The notes: generated by a model from the letters alone, not told the origin. Counted from the stretch's first letter, positions 17,893 to 30,120 are shown. The stretch is DNA of 64,000 nt from Fragum whitleyi (GCA_948146395.1 OX411549.1:32324693-32388692); one strand, 5' to 3'. A program made the numbers and translations.

Positions 17893-20668
17893 TGACCCGT
17901 CTTGCAAAAAAGTTACCTTCTGGGTAGTTCCTAAAGTATTATTCATAGTCAGACCGCACACTTTGCGCAGACTGACTTGGGTCGAAACTTTTCGCACTTT
18001 GCTAATTTTCTGAATCTAGAACAATCATCTGCCTTCCTGTAAAAGAAATTTTGAAACGTGATCTCAGGTTGACGTAAGCTGGACCCAATCCCTTTTTAGG
18101 TCACCTGAGCACAAAGTGCTCAAGGTGAGCTTTTGTGGTTAGGTGGATGTGCGACGTGCGTCTTCAACATTTGCATTTTATGCACTCTAGAGGCCACATT
18201 TTTTGCCCGATCAACCTGAATTTTGGTCAGAATGATTGTCTTGATGAAATCTGAGACGAGTTCGAAATTGGGTCAACTGGGGTCAAAAACTAGGTCACAG
18301 GGTCAAATCATAGAAAAACCTTGTATGCACTCTTGACGTCACATTTTTTGCTCAATCAACCTCATTTTTGTTCAGATTGATTTTCTTGATGAAATCTCGG
18401 ACAAGTTCAAAATTGGGTCAACTGGGGTCAAAAACTAGGTCACGGGGTCAAATCTTAGAAAAACCTTGTATGCACTCTAGAGGCCACATTTTTTGCCCAA
18501 TCAACCTGAAATTTTGTCAGAATAAATGTCTTGATGAAATCTGGGACGAGTTCGAAATTGAGTCAACTTGGGTCAAAAACTAGGTCATGGGGTCAAATTT
18601 AAAAAAAAACTTTGTATGCACTCTAGAGGCCACATTTTTTGTTCAAAAAAACCTGAATTTTGGTCAGAATGATGGTCTGGATGAAATCTCGGACTAGTTC
18701 AAAATTGGGTCAACTCGGGTCAAAAACTAGGTCACAGGGTTAAATCATAGAAAAACCTTGTATGCACTCTAGAAGCCACATTATATGCCCAATCAGCCTG
18801 AATTTTGGTCATAATGATTGTCTTGATGAAATCTCAAACGAGTTTGGAATTGGGTCAACTGGGGTCAAAAACTAGGTCACAGGGCCATTTCTTAGAAATA
18901 CCTTGTATGCACTCTTGAAGCCACATTTTTTGCCCAATCAACCTGAAATTTGGTTAGAATGAATGTCTTGATGAAATCTCGGGCGAGGTCAAAATTAGGT
19001 CAACTGGGGTCAAAAACTAGGTCACAAGGTCAAATCTTAGAAAAACCTTGTATGCACTCTAGAGGCCACATTTTTTGCCCGGTCAACCTGAATTTTGGTC
19101 AGAATGATTGTCTTGATTAACTCTCAGACAAGTTCAAAATTGGGTCAACTCGGGTCAAAAACTAGGTCATTGGGTCAAATCATAGAAAAACCTTGTATGC
19201 ACTCTAGAAGCCATACTTATCGCTGGATCAACCTGAATTTAGGTCAAGATAAATGTCTTGATGAACTCTTGGATGAGTTGAAATTGGGTCAACTAGGATC
19301 AAAAACTAGGTCACATGGTCAAATCTTAGAAAAAACTTGTATGCACTCTTGAGACCAATTTTTTGCTGGATCAGCCTGAAATTTGATCAGAATGATTGAC
19401 TTAATGAAATCTCAGACGAGTTTGAAATCGGGTCAACTGGGGTCAAAAACAAGGTCATGGGGTCAAATTTAAAAAAAAACTTTGTATGCACTCTAGAGGC
19501 CACATTTTTTGTTCAAAAAACCTGAATTTTGGTCAGAATGATGGTCTGGATGAAATCTCGGACTAGTTCAAAATTGGGTCAACTCGGGTCAAAAACTAGG
19601 TCACAGGGTTAAATCATAGAAAAACCTTGTATGCACTTTAGAAGCCACATTATATGCCCAATCAGCCTGAATTTTGGTCAGAATGATTGTCTTGATTAAA
19701 TCTCAAACGAGTTTGGAATTGGGTCAACTGGGGTCAAAAACTAGGTCACAGGGCCATTTCTTAGAAAAACCTTGTATGCACTCTTGAAGCCACATTTTTT
19801 GCCCAATCAACCTGAAATTTGGTTAGAATGAATGTCTTGATGAAATCTCGGGCGAGTTCGAAATTAGGTCAACTGGGGTCAAAAACTAGGTCACAAGGTC
19901 AAATCTTAGAAAAACCTTGTATGCACTCTAGAGGCCACATTTTTTGCCCGGTCAACCTGAATTTTGGTCAGAATGATTGTCTTGATTAACTCTCAGACAA
20001 GTTCAAAATTGGGTCAACTCGGGTCAAAAACTAGGTCATTGGGTCAAATCATAGAAAAACCTTGTATGCACTCAAGAAGCCATACTTTTCGCTGGATCAA
20101 CCTGAATTTAGGTCAAGATAAATGTCTTGATGAACTCTTGGACGAGTTGAAATTGGGTCAACTAGGATCAAAAACTAGGTCACATGGTCAAATCTTAGAA
20201 AAAACTTGTATGCACTCTTGAGACCAATTTTTTGCTGGATCAGCCTGAAATTTGATCAGAATGATTGTCTTAATGAAATCTCAGACGAGTTTGAAATCGG
20301 GTCAACTGGGGTCAAAAACAAGGTCATGGGGTCAAATCTTAGAAAAACGTTGTATACACTCTAGAGGCCACATTTTTTGTTCAATCAACATGAAATTTTG
20401 TTAGAATGATTGAATTTATGCAATTTTTGATGATTATGAAATTGGGTCAACTGGGGTCAAAAACTAGGTCACGGAGTCAAATCAAAATCCTTGTAAGTCA
20501 ATCTGAAAATTGAAAAAAGGGTATTTTCAAGTTGTACAGAGGCAGAAGAATATTGAAAAAATTTAGACAGTTCTTTCAGGTGAGCGATTAAGGGACACTA
20601 TGGCCCTCTTGTTTAAATATTTATTTTACAAGTTTCCAGATGGCCCCTTTTTGCATGACGGTTCAAAT
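17893..20668. mobile_element. Family A inverted-repeat element split by a Helentron-like insertion
   Basis: The left part 17893-18097 starts TGTGACCCGTC and holds the AGACTGACTTGGGTCGAAAC segment. The right part 20612-20668 ends GGCCCCTTTTTGCATGACGG. Put side by side they match the uninterrupted copy at 48846-49115. The inserted element is 18098-20611. Confidence 0.75.
18098..20611 (+). mobile_element. Helentron-like element with 145-bp tandem repeats
   Basis: The 5' end is AGGTCACCTGAGC followed by a small palindrome GAGCACAAAGTGCTC. About 17 units of 145 bp follow (marker GGTCAACTGGGGTCAAAAAC at 18271, 18416, 18561 and on). The 3' end is TCAGGTGAGCGATTA, a hairpin AGGGACACTATGGCCCT and CTCTTG before T. 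There is also a higher-order repeat of about 868 bp: 18601-19468 recurs from 19469. The 85-residue open frames inside are repeat artefacts. Confidence 0.85.
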
Positions 20669-20669
20669 T

Positions 20670-21290
20670 TAAACTAAGCATATTCATACATCAGTTACAA
20701 GGTTTTAAATTGCCCACCTACGTTTTATTTCACAACAGAGAAAATTAATTTTGTGCGACAAGGGTCATAGTTGTAGTTTTCAATAATGTTAAATTCGAAC
20801 GTAAGACATTTTTTCTAAGATTTATCTAAAGTAAACTACAAGAAGTAAAGAATGGTAAAAAATGCAGGGATATTTTAGTCTGTAATAGTCATTATTTTAT
20901 CCTTAGGTAATCCAAAGCTCGTAACTCAGAAGCTGTAGTTCCGAGGTTATGGTCTGGGATTGGTTTAATTTTAGTGACTTCCAGGAAAATACTTCGAGGT
21001 CATTTATTATTTTAGTATTTGTCTTTGTAGCCCATTTACGGGCAGTCTGTGATTTTAGGCGAGAATATATTGATTTATTGATTTTATATTTTCAATATTA
21101 TTAAAATACATATATATATATGTAATATTGTTCAATTGTTTCATTTATTCTAAATTATACCATGTGCCTTGTAAGTGGTGCTGTAAACGTTGGAACACAT
21201 AGAAGAGGATCGTTTTTCTAGTTAAATAGTATGATTATTTCTCCAGTTCATATCGTAATAATGTGCAACTACTGATGCTTAAGTCACATA
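20670..21290. other. Intergenic, no gene seen
   Basis: A fragment CAGAAGCTGTAGTTCCGAGG near 20930 recalls the foldback cores at 9780 and 39680. Otherwise nothing is recognised. Confidence 0.4.
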
Positions 21291-21298
21291 AAAATGGG

Positions 21299-21530
21299 AG
21301 TCGGCGAATTATCGACTCAAAGTTGGCGATGAATCGCCGACTAGTTGCCGATACAAAATGGAAGTGAAAAGGTCATACGAAAAATACGTCGCGAGTCTCA
21401 CAAAAACCCAGCATTGAATCGACCGATGTACCTAGCAGTCGCATACTAGTCTGCGACTTTTAGCCTATTTTATCGCCGATTCCATAAAAAAATTGTCGAC
21501 GGGGTATCGCCTACGCGTCGGAGCGTTGTA
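21299..21530. repeat. CG-rich segment with repeated TCGCCGA/TCGGCGA motifs
   Basis: Many short direct and inverted copies of GTCGGCGA, ATCGCCGA and GTCGCGAC-like words are packed in about 230 bases, unlike the AT-rich surroundings. It is probably the interior of a small DNA transposon; clear termini were not found. Confidence 0.4.
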
Positions 21531-21989
21531 GAGAAAGTAGCCTAAGCAAAAGATAGGCATTACTATCTCGGTCCCCTCCCCCATTGCGTGGCCAACATTC
21601 TTTCTTCCATTTGACAGTGATTTGACTCTCGTCAATTAAAGATGGCACCAAAGTTGGGATGAGCAGCGTGAGACTCGGATTGAATGTTGTCATAGTACTG
21701 CGGGTGTGATAAATAGTTACTTAAGAATACTGCGATGTTACTGAATGACATAAAACTTCATATATATATCAACCTGAAAAAAATAGCAAATCACCCTGAA
21801 AAACATACATAGTGCAAACCTTCAGTGAAAAAAATCCGTACCATACGATCATACGCATATTACAGAAAACAACTGCAACAGAATAATGGCTCATCGCAAC
21901 TCTGTTGTAAGTTCCTATATAAATAAAGAAACGTACAACAGTGTCGCATTCAGCCATCATTTTTCATTTTAGAACGACACCTTCAACCA

Positions 21990-22258
21990 TTTAATTGGGT
22001 GTTGGCGCCGCTTTCAACAATGTTTCAGTTATATCCCGACGGCTGGAGCACCTAACAATGGATTCCTTGTATTCTCTCACCAATACTACCACCACACCCT
22101 TTCCTAGCCTCCAGCTGCTATCTCACATTGGTCTACGATTATCAACCCATTGGTGAGAGACATACAGTCGGAAAGGATGTGTGCCGCCGTCAAGGATCGA
22201 GCCTGGGACGTCTAGATTGACAGTCCGACACGCTACCAACTGCGCTATGACGGCGGCA
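21990..22258 (-). mobile_element. SINE family beta
   Basis: On the minus strand the head is GCCGCCGTCATAGCGCAGTT with a degraded box B, then TGTCTCTCACCAATGGGTTG, then AGGCTAGGAAAGGGTGTG, and an end TTGAAAGCGGCGCCA. Full-length copies also lie at 23336, 33589, 47795 and 59291. Confidence 0.8.
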
Positions 22259-22489
22259 AGCCTACAATCATACTTCTAGGTCATGTTTATTTAGGGATAA
22301 CTTTTGATTCCGGGGGGGGGGCTTAATTTATCAAAGGTCTTGTGACATTTTGAACATTGTTAATTCCGCTCTAAATCGGTAGTCCGATGCCTGATTAAAT
22401 GAGCCCCTTAGGCCTGTTTTCCTAAACATCTTACGATCATTATTTGTGTAAGTCAAAAATTAGAGTTGCTTCTACAGTAGGAACTAAAG

Positions 22490-22600
22490 ATGGAATTCTG
22501 CCATACATTATCTCATTGGAATCGTATTCTCGAGACGAATCCAATGCTATATTTTAAGGCAGAATCTAACAACGAAGGAAAACACCAGGTACGATTTGTG
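22490..22600. repeat. Small foldback related to family G
   Basis: CATTGGAATCGTATTCTCGAGA...GAATCCAATG folds back, with outer arms TTCTGCCATACATTA and TAAGGCAGAATC. Confidence 0.5.
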
Positions 22601-22799
22601 ATTTTGACTTACGATTATTATTTTTTTTTTTCGTAAGAAGTTTAGAAAACGCTCCCCTGGTTCTCGCATTTAAGGTCACTTTTTTCTCTCACCGAGCGCC
22701 GTCATTGCGCAGTTAGAAGAGTATCAGACTCACAATCTTCAAAAATTGGGTCACCAGTGAGCGGATAATCTTTAACTTAAATGGCATGAAAGCTGGGGA

Positions 22800-22905
22800 T
22801 AGGATTTTTTAAAAGGATGTACTGGTAGTATTGGTGGGAAAATGTCAGGAATCCGTTGTTAGATGCTCCAACCGCCGTAATGCTGCTGAAAACCGTTAAA
22901 GGTGA
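22800..22905 (+). repeat. SINE family beta tail fragment
   Basis: AAGGATGTACTGGTAGTATTGG through TTGTTAGATGCTCCAACCGC to CTGAAAACCGTTAAA matches the beta tail. The head is lost. Confidence 0.55.
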
Positions 22906-23335
22906 GGGGCCCTTACCCCATTCTAACAAACTTTTCTCATGTAGATAGTCTTTGAGACTTAGGCAATATTTATGAAAAAAGAAATATTAAGCGTATTTAA
23001 TTTATAGGTGACGTTTCAAAAATTTCTAGCAGGTTCAACCTAATACTTATTATTATTTACCTTAGTTTGATTTTGTCTTTATTTATATCTTGATCGTTAG
23101 AAGAGCGATAAGCGTGCTGGACTTGTTATTAGATGAATTTAGATTCGAGCAGGTCATTTTACAGCAGAGGTCCAGTCCTCCTTGCAGTAAAAGCGGGTAT
23201 CGATTGTAGAATCCACTGCCTCTCCAGTGCGCATAGTAACACCTGGAATGAGTTAGGAACACGAAGATTTAAGATCCTCTAGACCCTTCATCGTGTCATA
23301 CTCGCGTTGAAAAAACAACTTTCTATACATTCTGA

Positions 23336-23613
23336 GCCGCCGTCATAGCGCACTTGGTAGCGCGTCGGATATACAAATTATAGGTCGCGGGTTCGATCCC
23401 CGACGGCGCCATTCATTCTTTCCTACTATTTGTCTCTCACCAATGGGTTGATAATCGTAAACCTATTTGCGATAGTAGCTAGAGGCTAGGAAAGGATGTG
23501 ATGGTAGAACTGGTGAGATAAATACCAGGAATCCATTGTTAGGTGCTCCTGCCTCCGCGATATAACTGTAAAAATGTTGAAAGCGGCGTTAAACTTAATT
23601 CAATTAATCAATC
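23336..23613 (+). mobile_element. SINE family beta, best-preserved tRNA-like head
   Basis: Head 23336-23412: GCCGCCGTCATAGCGCACTT, box A-like TAGCGCACTTGGTAGCGCG, box B GGGTTCGATCCCC. The anticodon arm does not pair properly, so this is a SINE head and not a tRNA gene. The body has GGCTAGGAAAGGATGTGATG; the end is GCGGCGTTAAACTTAATTCA with short AATTC/AATC repeats. Confidence 0.85.
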
Positions 23614-24690
23614 GAAACAAAAGTTTCAATTTTCATGTAGACGTTTCGTGTACGCCAACGTGAGACATCGCTACGTTGTCAGGCAAGAAACTTGTCATTG
23701 GCTGTGCTGTGAAGTTCTATGACATCTCGATTTGCTTATTAAAGCCCTTACAAAACGATGGCCTCGATTTCTATTGGAATATGACTGCTCAATCAATTTT
23801 AATGACGTTCTAAATCTGATCAGGTTCGAATTTGTTCAACGATGTTTATTGGTAGTCAAACCACGCTGTAGCAGCATGTGCAATTGTATTGAAGATATGA
23901 TTTTATGCTTAGGAAAGCCGCAAAGATTCAACTAAATGTATTTTCAGACCAATTATTTGTCTAACGCGTGATGCACATACAAAATCAAATTTCTCAATTT
24001 AGAAGAAAATGTTTGCTCATCGCGCGATTTTTGTTTTCAAATACCGTTTGCACATACTCTTGGACATAGTCATACGACGTTCAATGACGATATTTCAGAA
24101 ATAATCAAAATTCAAAAGTGCACACTTTCTTTTGAAACTAAGTATATAAGATTTATAACTTACAATTTCCATATATCGATTTCACGTAGGTTCGACCCCG
24201 GCCCACGTACGGTTACTATCAGCTATGCTTCAGTTTTGGACATTTTGGAAAACGCAGCTATATAAGGGTTTTTTTTTCACTGGTGATAGTACACGTTTGT
24301 AAACTTGGGGGTCACGTAAGATCGACAATGCAATCTACTAGAAATGTGATCCCACCTACATGTGCTGGCTTAGGGTATATCAAATGATTGTAGAATTGAA
24401 AAAAAAATCCTGGTATTTTATCTAATATTTAGACAACATGTTACATGGTTTTCATGTTTAACCCTTATGATGTTCACGATATATATCTGCTGAAAACAAT
24501 GCTTTAACAGACAATATAGACTAGACTGGCTGAAATGTCAGAAAAATAATTATTTAGATTGATACAAAACAAATTTAAGCATGGTTTGGGTTAGATGGCT
24601 CAGTGATCTTTGGGTTATAGGAATAAGCCCAACCGTCGACAGGATAACATACACTTACATGGGCAGTCTAAGTCTACCAAGTTACAAAAT
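23614..24690. other. Intergenic, nothing recognised
   Basis: No supported gene. A tRNA-like scrap GTAGGTTCGACCCCGGCC occurs near 24187. Confidence 0.4.
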
Positions 24691-24699
24691 GGGTATAGA

Positions 24700-24800
24700 T
24701 TCACACATTTTTATGAGTGATCAAAGGTCAAATTGTCAATACCCATATAGACAAAATTGACATCTGATCACTCAGTAAAACTTGTGCATCTTTATTAATG
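24700..24800. repeat. Small foldback element
   Basis: GAGTGATCAAAGGTCAAATT pairs with AAATTGACATCTGATCACTC around TGTCAATACCCATATAGACA. Confidence 0.55.
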
Positions 24801-25020
24801 AGATTTTTTTAACCAATCTGTATTTCAGTGAGGCCAAATAAATGTGCTTTGAAACTCAAGTAATTTATATTAGTAAACAGTTGGACCATCTTTCAAACGA
24901 AGCGTCGTATTTGGGAAAGTACTATATTCGAGATAAGAGTTTAAGCTCTTGTCAGACTGGCAATGGTCGAAACTTTGCCTAGAACCTGTATAAGTAAACA
25001 TTTACTAAGAACTTTGCTAA

Positions 25021-25317
25021 ATATACCTGTCCTACGTTCATGATGACAAAACCCAAATTATACCCCACCTTGCACACAATTGAACGTGTAAAGCGGGGTG
25101 TAATTTGCAAACAGTTTTCACCGTTTTCGTCTTCCTGAACACAGGACAGGTCTTCCCTTGGCCCTATGTGTAAGCCGAACACCACATTGATATCGATCTG
25201 ACTCTGTACGTCCGTCCATTCGTCCGAGCTTGCAAGAAACATAACTTCATATTTAATGGGTGGACTTTTCAAGAATAATTTACCATAGTCGCCTACGGTC
25301 ACAAGTAGATATGCCAC
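25021..25317. repeat. Family I foldback element and adjoining repeat
   Basis: 25021-25165 carries the family I plan: ACCCCACCTTGCACACAATT against AAGCGGGGTGTAATT, and TCTTCCTGAACACAGGACAG. A GGACGGACGTACAG stretch adjoins it at about 25205-25220 (minus strand), as in the Helentron-like elements. The 112-residue minus-strand frame here spans repeat sequence and is not called a gene. Confidence 0.45.
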
Positions 25318-25699
25318 ATGAATAGAATTTTGGTTTGAGACAATTTAATTTTAAGATGAGCTGATTTTTGCAAATTAGAAAGGGAATAAAAATGACCGCC
25401 TTCCTGTAAGCTGCAACAAAAGTACTACAAGTTGAACGAAATCCTTTGGTTCTTTACAATCTTTGAGCGATGTCTAGAGTCGTCTGCTGCATATCGATCG
25501 TCTGGGGAAAAGAATGGAGTTTGTTTTCCTGAAGATGCAGTTAATTGAGCCGACGATCCGTTATCGGAATTTAGTCAGAAAGTCCTCTCGAGCAAACTTA
25601 ACATCTTGGCTAAATGAATAAATCATGTAGCATTATTTCTTTAATCACGCTAGCTCCTTATCGATATGCGTTTAAATGCACAGAATAAGTCTGAACATT

Positions 25700-26090
25700 G
25701 TAACATTTATGATTGCAGGCTCGGCTGTATGAAATAGTTTGTACCGTTTGTTTCATCGTGAAATTTGTCCTTCAATCCGTTCATGGCCATTACAAATCAC
25801 TCGCTCTGTGCCACAATCATTCATTTCATACACTCACTCCAATCACCCAAAAACGTTCAAAAACCGCATCGAAATCGTTAAAAATGATCAAGATTTCCAC
25901 CATATCGATCAAATAATTTCATAATTTAATTGGTTTGTATTTATATTTTATGATCTGATTTGTCCGTGAAGACACAAAATAATAAAAAAATACATAGATT
26001 TTTTTAAAGGGAGGTAAACATGTATCGATAATTTCGTCCATTTGACGAAATTATCGATTATATTTTTCATTCAAAACTTTCTCCTCGCAC
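25700..26090 (-). repeat. Family E element, degraded, minus orientation
   Basis: CATACACTCACTCCAATCACC and CCAAAAACGTTCAAAAACCG invert the right half of family E. The central palindrome ATCGATAATTTCGTC...GACGAAATTATCGAT lies at 26033-26067 next to GGGAGGTAAAC. Confidence 0.5.
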
Positions 26091-26105
26091 TTCACGGTGT
26101 GATTA

Positions 26106-26172
26106 ACTGTACGTCGGCTATTTGAAGAATATTGGGCTAGTCCGGTCACTCCGGCGTCGCCGCAGTGTAATC
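26106..26172 (+). repeat. 5' fragment of the AGCTCGAC Helentron-like family
   Basis: GTCGGCTATTTGAAGAATAT then GGGCTAGTCCGGTCACTCCG and GGCGTCGCCGCAGTGTAAT match the first 65 bases of the copy at 10209. The rest is missing. Confidence 0.55.
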
Positions 26173-26364
26173 AAAGATTCAATACACTGGCATTCATTTA
26201 AGAGGCTTTTAATTTTTTATAGCCTACAAGTCCTTGGTCAAACCTTTATGCGCAACGACATTACATATACCATTTCGATTAAGGAATTATTTGTTGATGC
26301 ATTAAGTGCCAATGGCATATACTTGTTTTATATGTGAAAAGGAAAGGGACTATTTGAGTAAAGT

Positions 26365-26600
26365 GTAAAATATCGACCCTACTCAGTCTGTGCTGATTGC
26401 GCAGCTTGTTGACAATGGCCGAATCTTTTCGTTCTTGGCTAATTATATGAATTTAGAATGATTATTCCCGAGAGTTTTTGAAATGCGACCTCTTATTGAC
26501 CTTCCCTGGAACCAACCCCTAGTTCAAATGTTTACGAAATATTTTATTTCACGAAGTTTCCAGGTAGTCCTTTTTTGTGTGATCACGTTAACAAGATGTG
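26365..26600. repeat. Family A element, partial
   Basis: ATCGACCCTACTCAGTCTGT and TTTTGAAATGCGACCTCTTA match the interior of 48846-49115. The right end is TTCCAGGTAGTCCTTTTTTG. Confidence 0.55.
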
Positions 26601-26902
26601 ATTTCTTCAAGCGTATTTACTAACCGAAGTACTCCCAGACGCCGAATTACTTAAATGATCCAAAATTACTACACTTACGCCCGAGGTACTTTCCAGTGAC
26701 CGAAAAGGCCGAGCCGGATGTTTCGAATGATCTAGTCCTGCTGATACTTGAGCTCAGACTTTCAACATGCTTGTTTGATATAAAAAATTACAACAAGGGA
26801 ATAAATCCTCATCCTTACAATAATTTAATCACTTCTTAAATATATATTTTATTGAAACTACACAAACATGTCATGCATTTACTATAATATTACTCTAATA
26901 TT

Positions 26903-27160
26903 TTGGGGGGGGGGGGGACAGTCCTTCCCATAATCGACATTGACTTACTGATACCAGCCAGTACTCAGAAAACAGTTAGAAACATCGTGAAATTTCGACC
27001 AAAGTCATTCTATATCACTCACTCAGCGCTACATTTATTTTCTCCAAACACTCACCCAAACCACTCAAGAACGCTCCGAATTTGCTCAAAAACTTGTGAA
27101 TGTGTGTTTTCCACAACGCACAAGTCGCATGTATGTAATGCAAATGTTGTTTAATATCCT
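26903..27160 (-). repeat. G run and a family E fragment
   Basis: A run of 14 G at 26905-26918 is followed by TATCACTCACTCAGCGCTAC and CACTCAAGAACGCTCCGAAT, inverted matches to the right half of family E. Confidence 0.4.
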
Positions 27161-27530
27161 GTACGAGTTTTGACGATCAGACCATGTTTTGATCTACATG
27201 TGTACTTTAATTTTCTGTTAGAGATTAGATTCTGCATTCTGTCCTACCTGGCTGTATACACCCTTGTAGACTGGCATCAGTCCTTTTTGTTAGCATTTTC
27301 AAAAAATATTTTTGTATTAGTTCTAAAACGATAAAGCCTCTTTAATCCAAATCCATATAAGAGCCGAACAAAATTTCTTTTTAGAAACAGATGACTTATT
27401 TGAGAGTTTGTAATGAATATCTCATTTAATCCCCTTTGAAAAAAAAAATACTGTAAAGAAGAGTCTGGTAGCCAGACTTACACCCTTGGTCTGACAGCAT
27501 CTCCGTTCATCTTACAAAAACCTACAATTA

Positions 27531-27676
27531 AGTTAAGGTAGTAGACCCGTAATAGTTCCGCAACATTTCAGAGCTCCTGATCTTAAACTATGTTGACCAA
27601 TGTTTCCTAACTTCGATGTTAAAGTTCATTTCATCCGAAACATTGCCGAATTATTACGGGTCCAATACCTTAACTA
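27531..27676. repeat. Family F foldback element with TTAA edges
   Basis: Starts TTAAGGTAGTAGACCCGTAA and ends TTACGGGTCCAATACCTTAA. Arms are near-perfect for about 35 bp. Confidence 0.75.
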
Positions 27677-27897
27677 AGCCCTTCTTGTACAATCACCTGA
27701 TTCTAAGTCCCTATGATTGAGATACAATTTTAATGACTTGAGACTATTTATTAACTGCATTTAGAGAATGGTGGTTAGTTTAACTTTAAATTGCACCCAA
27801 TTTTCTTTTGTCATTTGTAATTTTTATGAATTTAGACCAGTCTAAAATTTCGAAAACCAGAAAAGATCAGATGTGCTCTTCATATCTATTTTAAAAC

Positions 27898-28135
27898 GAG
27901 TCTGTGCGTGAGATTTCCAACAATTTCAAATATTCGCAGAGCAAAGACTCTGACCAGCCTGTGCATCCGCACAGTCTGACCAGAGTCTTCACTTTGCGTT
28001 TAGTAGATAGATAAGGTCTCGAAGTACTTGTACACCATCAGGTAACATTATATATACAGTAGGTGGCTGTCAACGCTACTCAATGTTTGCACCGCACGAA
28101 TGTATCAAATTGTTGGAAATGTCACGCACAGGCTC
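27898..28135. repeat. Family D MITE
   Basis: Arms GAGTCTGTGCGTGAGATTTC and GGAAATGTCACGCACAGGCTC; the core is CCAGCCTGTGCATCCGCACAG. One of the two best-preserved copies. Confidence 0.8.
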
Positions 28136-28454
28136 AAATCTTAATTATCCTGTAAGGATTCGAGCGTTGCCCATAGATACCGAAAGGATAAAAAAGCAGA
28201 CGTAAAGACTATTGAGCGAATTTTCCGATACAAAAAAAGGTTACAAGATGAATTCCCATCTTTGGAACAAACCATAACGGGACAATTTTCTCTGGTTACC
28301 ATGGTAACAGATTATTGATAGCTAGGTAGCTATTATTAGAAAATATTGGAGGAAATTGTGTGTCGTCTGCGAAGAAGTGTCTGTTTTCAAGGGAAAATTA
28401 TCAAAAACGATTATCTTGTATGAAATCCCTTCGCCATTGCTCCTCAATTAATCC

Positions 28455-28530
28455 ATTCAAAGGGATCAGTGCAACACTATTGTATGTGCCTATAAATATA
28501 TAGGCACTTGCAATAGTCTTGCGCTAACCC
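28455..28530. repeat. Foldback element family B
   Basis: TGCAACACTATTGTATGTGCC...GGCACTTGCAATAGTCTTGCG is a foldback around TATAAATATATA. It matches 586-660. Confidence 0.65.
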
Positions 28531-28539
28531 CTGGATTTT

Positions 28540-29850
28540 CTTTATGTGATATTTTTCTTTTTTTAGAGAGATCGTAGTTCGTTACTTTTGTGAATCACCG
28601 ATCAAATAGTTCCTCGAAAAATATATGAAATGGCGTAATTTGTGAATACATTGACGCTATATAACGCATTTTTTTTATCAATTCTGTGTTCAGTAGGTGA
28701 GTAAAAATAAGTGCAATGATTATGCATCTTAACGAAGGCTTAGTGAAAACCTTTTCGTAAGTGGCTCGAGACTTTGTTTGAAGACTATTTGTTATCTAAT
28801 CTGTAAGTTGCCATATTTCAAAACAAACAAATACATTTTATTTGATGTTGTAGCTACAAGGCCCGCAAGCTAGGGGATGGAAACATTCCGAAGTTTCGAA
28901 GGTTTTGTAACACACATGCGCTATGTGCTGTATATTACTTTCGGTAAAGCTACAAAAAGCTATAAATTTATAGACGCACAAGTTTCTGAGAGTGACCAAA
29001 TATACATTTTGTTTAACCCGTATTAAAAAAAAAATACTTACTCAAACTTGTACGTCTGCATTTAATTAGGATTCAGGTTTAGGGTTCAGACTTTAAATGT
29101 GCATGTATCTTAAAGTTAATCTTTCAACATTCTTAAACTTATGCATCTACATTGGATTTAAGATCAAACTTGAGTTTTGGGATTTTAAATTTGCAAGGTA
29201 AAATATCTTTATTTATCCAATGCCATGATTGAGAAAAAATGCACCAATTGGATATCCGTATTAGTTTAGTTTGTGTGATATTGTATTGAATTGCTGTGGA
29301 AACTCGAGAGTCAGACAGAAATTAAAGAGAACTATAGGAAATCCAGGGATATTTGTTTTCCTCATTGGGTGTTGTGTATAACCTCGGATTTGGGAATTCT
29401 AGATGGCGGAATTAACTTGACAAACCTCAAATAAAATGGTAAGGAGTATTTTCATACTTTTTTCGGTTTAAGTTAGCAAGCAATTTATTCCTTTCCACAC
29501 GTTTCTTCCCGTATATTCTTTTCCACACGTTTCTTCGCGGTTTCTTGGTTTTTTCCCCAAATACTACTAGATACATGCAAATGCAATCTTCAACAACTTT
29601 TTGTAGTGAAAAAGATTTTAAGTTTTGACATGGGTAAAAAATAGAACCGCCCTGTGCTTTTTTTTCTGTCAAAGATTCTCATATGATCCTGGAAAACCAT
29701 CGGACTCCTTACTTGCAAAACGAAGGAGTCCCCACGGGTAAATAGGAGTCTCGGACTGCTTTGTGTGTCTTTTCCTATTAAAATGATTTTACGCTTCAAT
29801 TTTAATCAAACTGCCATTATACGGTGGCAATCAAGTATTTCAATGTTGTG
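28540..29850. other. Intergenic, nothing recognised
   Basis: No convincing gene or repeat. Short minus-strand open frames at 29427-29799 have no recognisable domain. Confidence 0.4.
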
Positions 29851-29857
29851 ATTAATA

Positions 29858-30120
29858 TTTGTGACCCGTTATAGAAATAAGACCTTCTGGAAATTCAGTA
29901 AAATAAATATCTAAAAAAGAGATTGGTTTTGGTAAAGATCAACCGAAGGTCGCGTTCTTAAGTTCAACTAAAGCAAGAACAAAAATAAACAGACAAGAAA
30001 ACCCAACAACATCCAAGTGCACAAAGTTTCGACCCTAGTCAGCCTGCACAGAATGTGCAGTATGACCAGGATCAACACTTTGTGCACTAAGGAGATAGCT
30101 CATTTTCGCCAGAGGGGTCA
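29858..30120. repeat. Family A element, diverged
   Basis: GTGACCCGTTATAGAAATAA opens it; AAGATCAACCGAAGGTCGCG and the hairpin AAAGTTTCGACCCTAGTCAG...GTGCACTAAGGAG follow. The right terminus is degraded to CGCCAGAGGGGTCA. Confidence 0.6.

Noticed and set aside
19095..20221. Two near-identical 85-residue open frames
   Set aside because: They are reading frames through the 145-bp tandem units of a transposon, 869 bases apart because of the higher-order repeat.
18098..20611. CRISPR-like array
   Set aside because: The units are contiguous 145-bp tandem repeats without spacers, in an animal genome.
23336..23412. tRNA gene on the plus strand
   Set aside because: Box A and B are good, but the anticodon stem does not pair and the sequence continues into a SINE body present in several copies.
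24979..25317. 112-residue minus-strand open frame
   Set aside because: Part of it is the family I foldback and part a GGAC-containing dispersed repeat.
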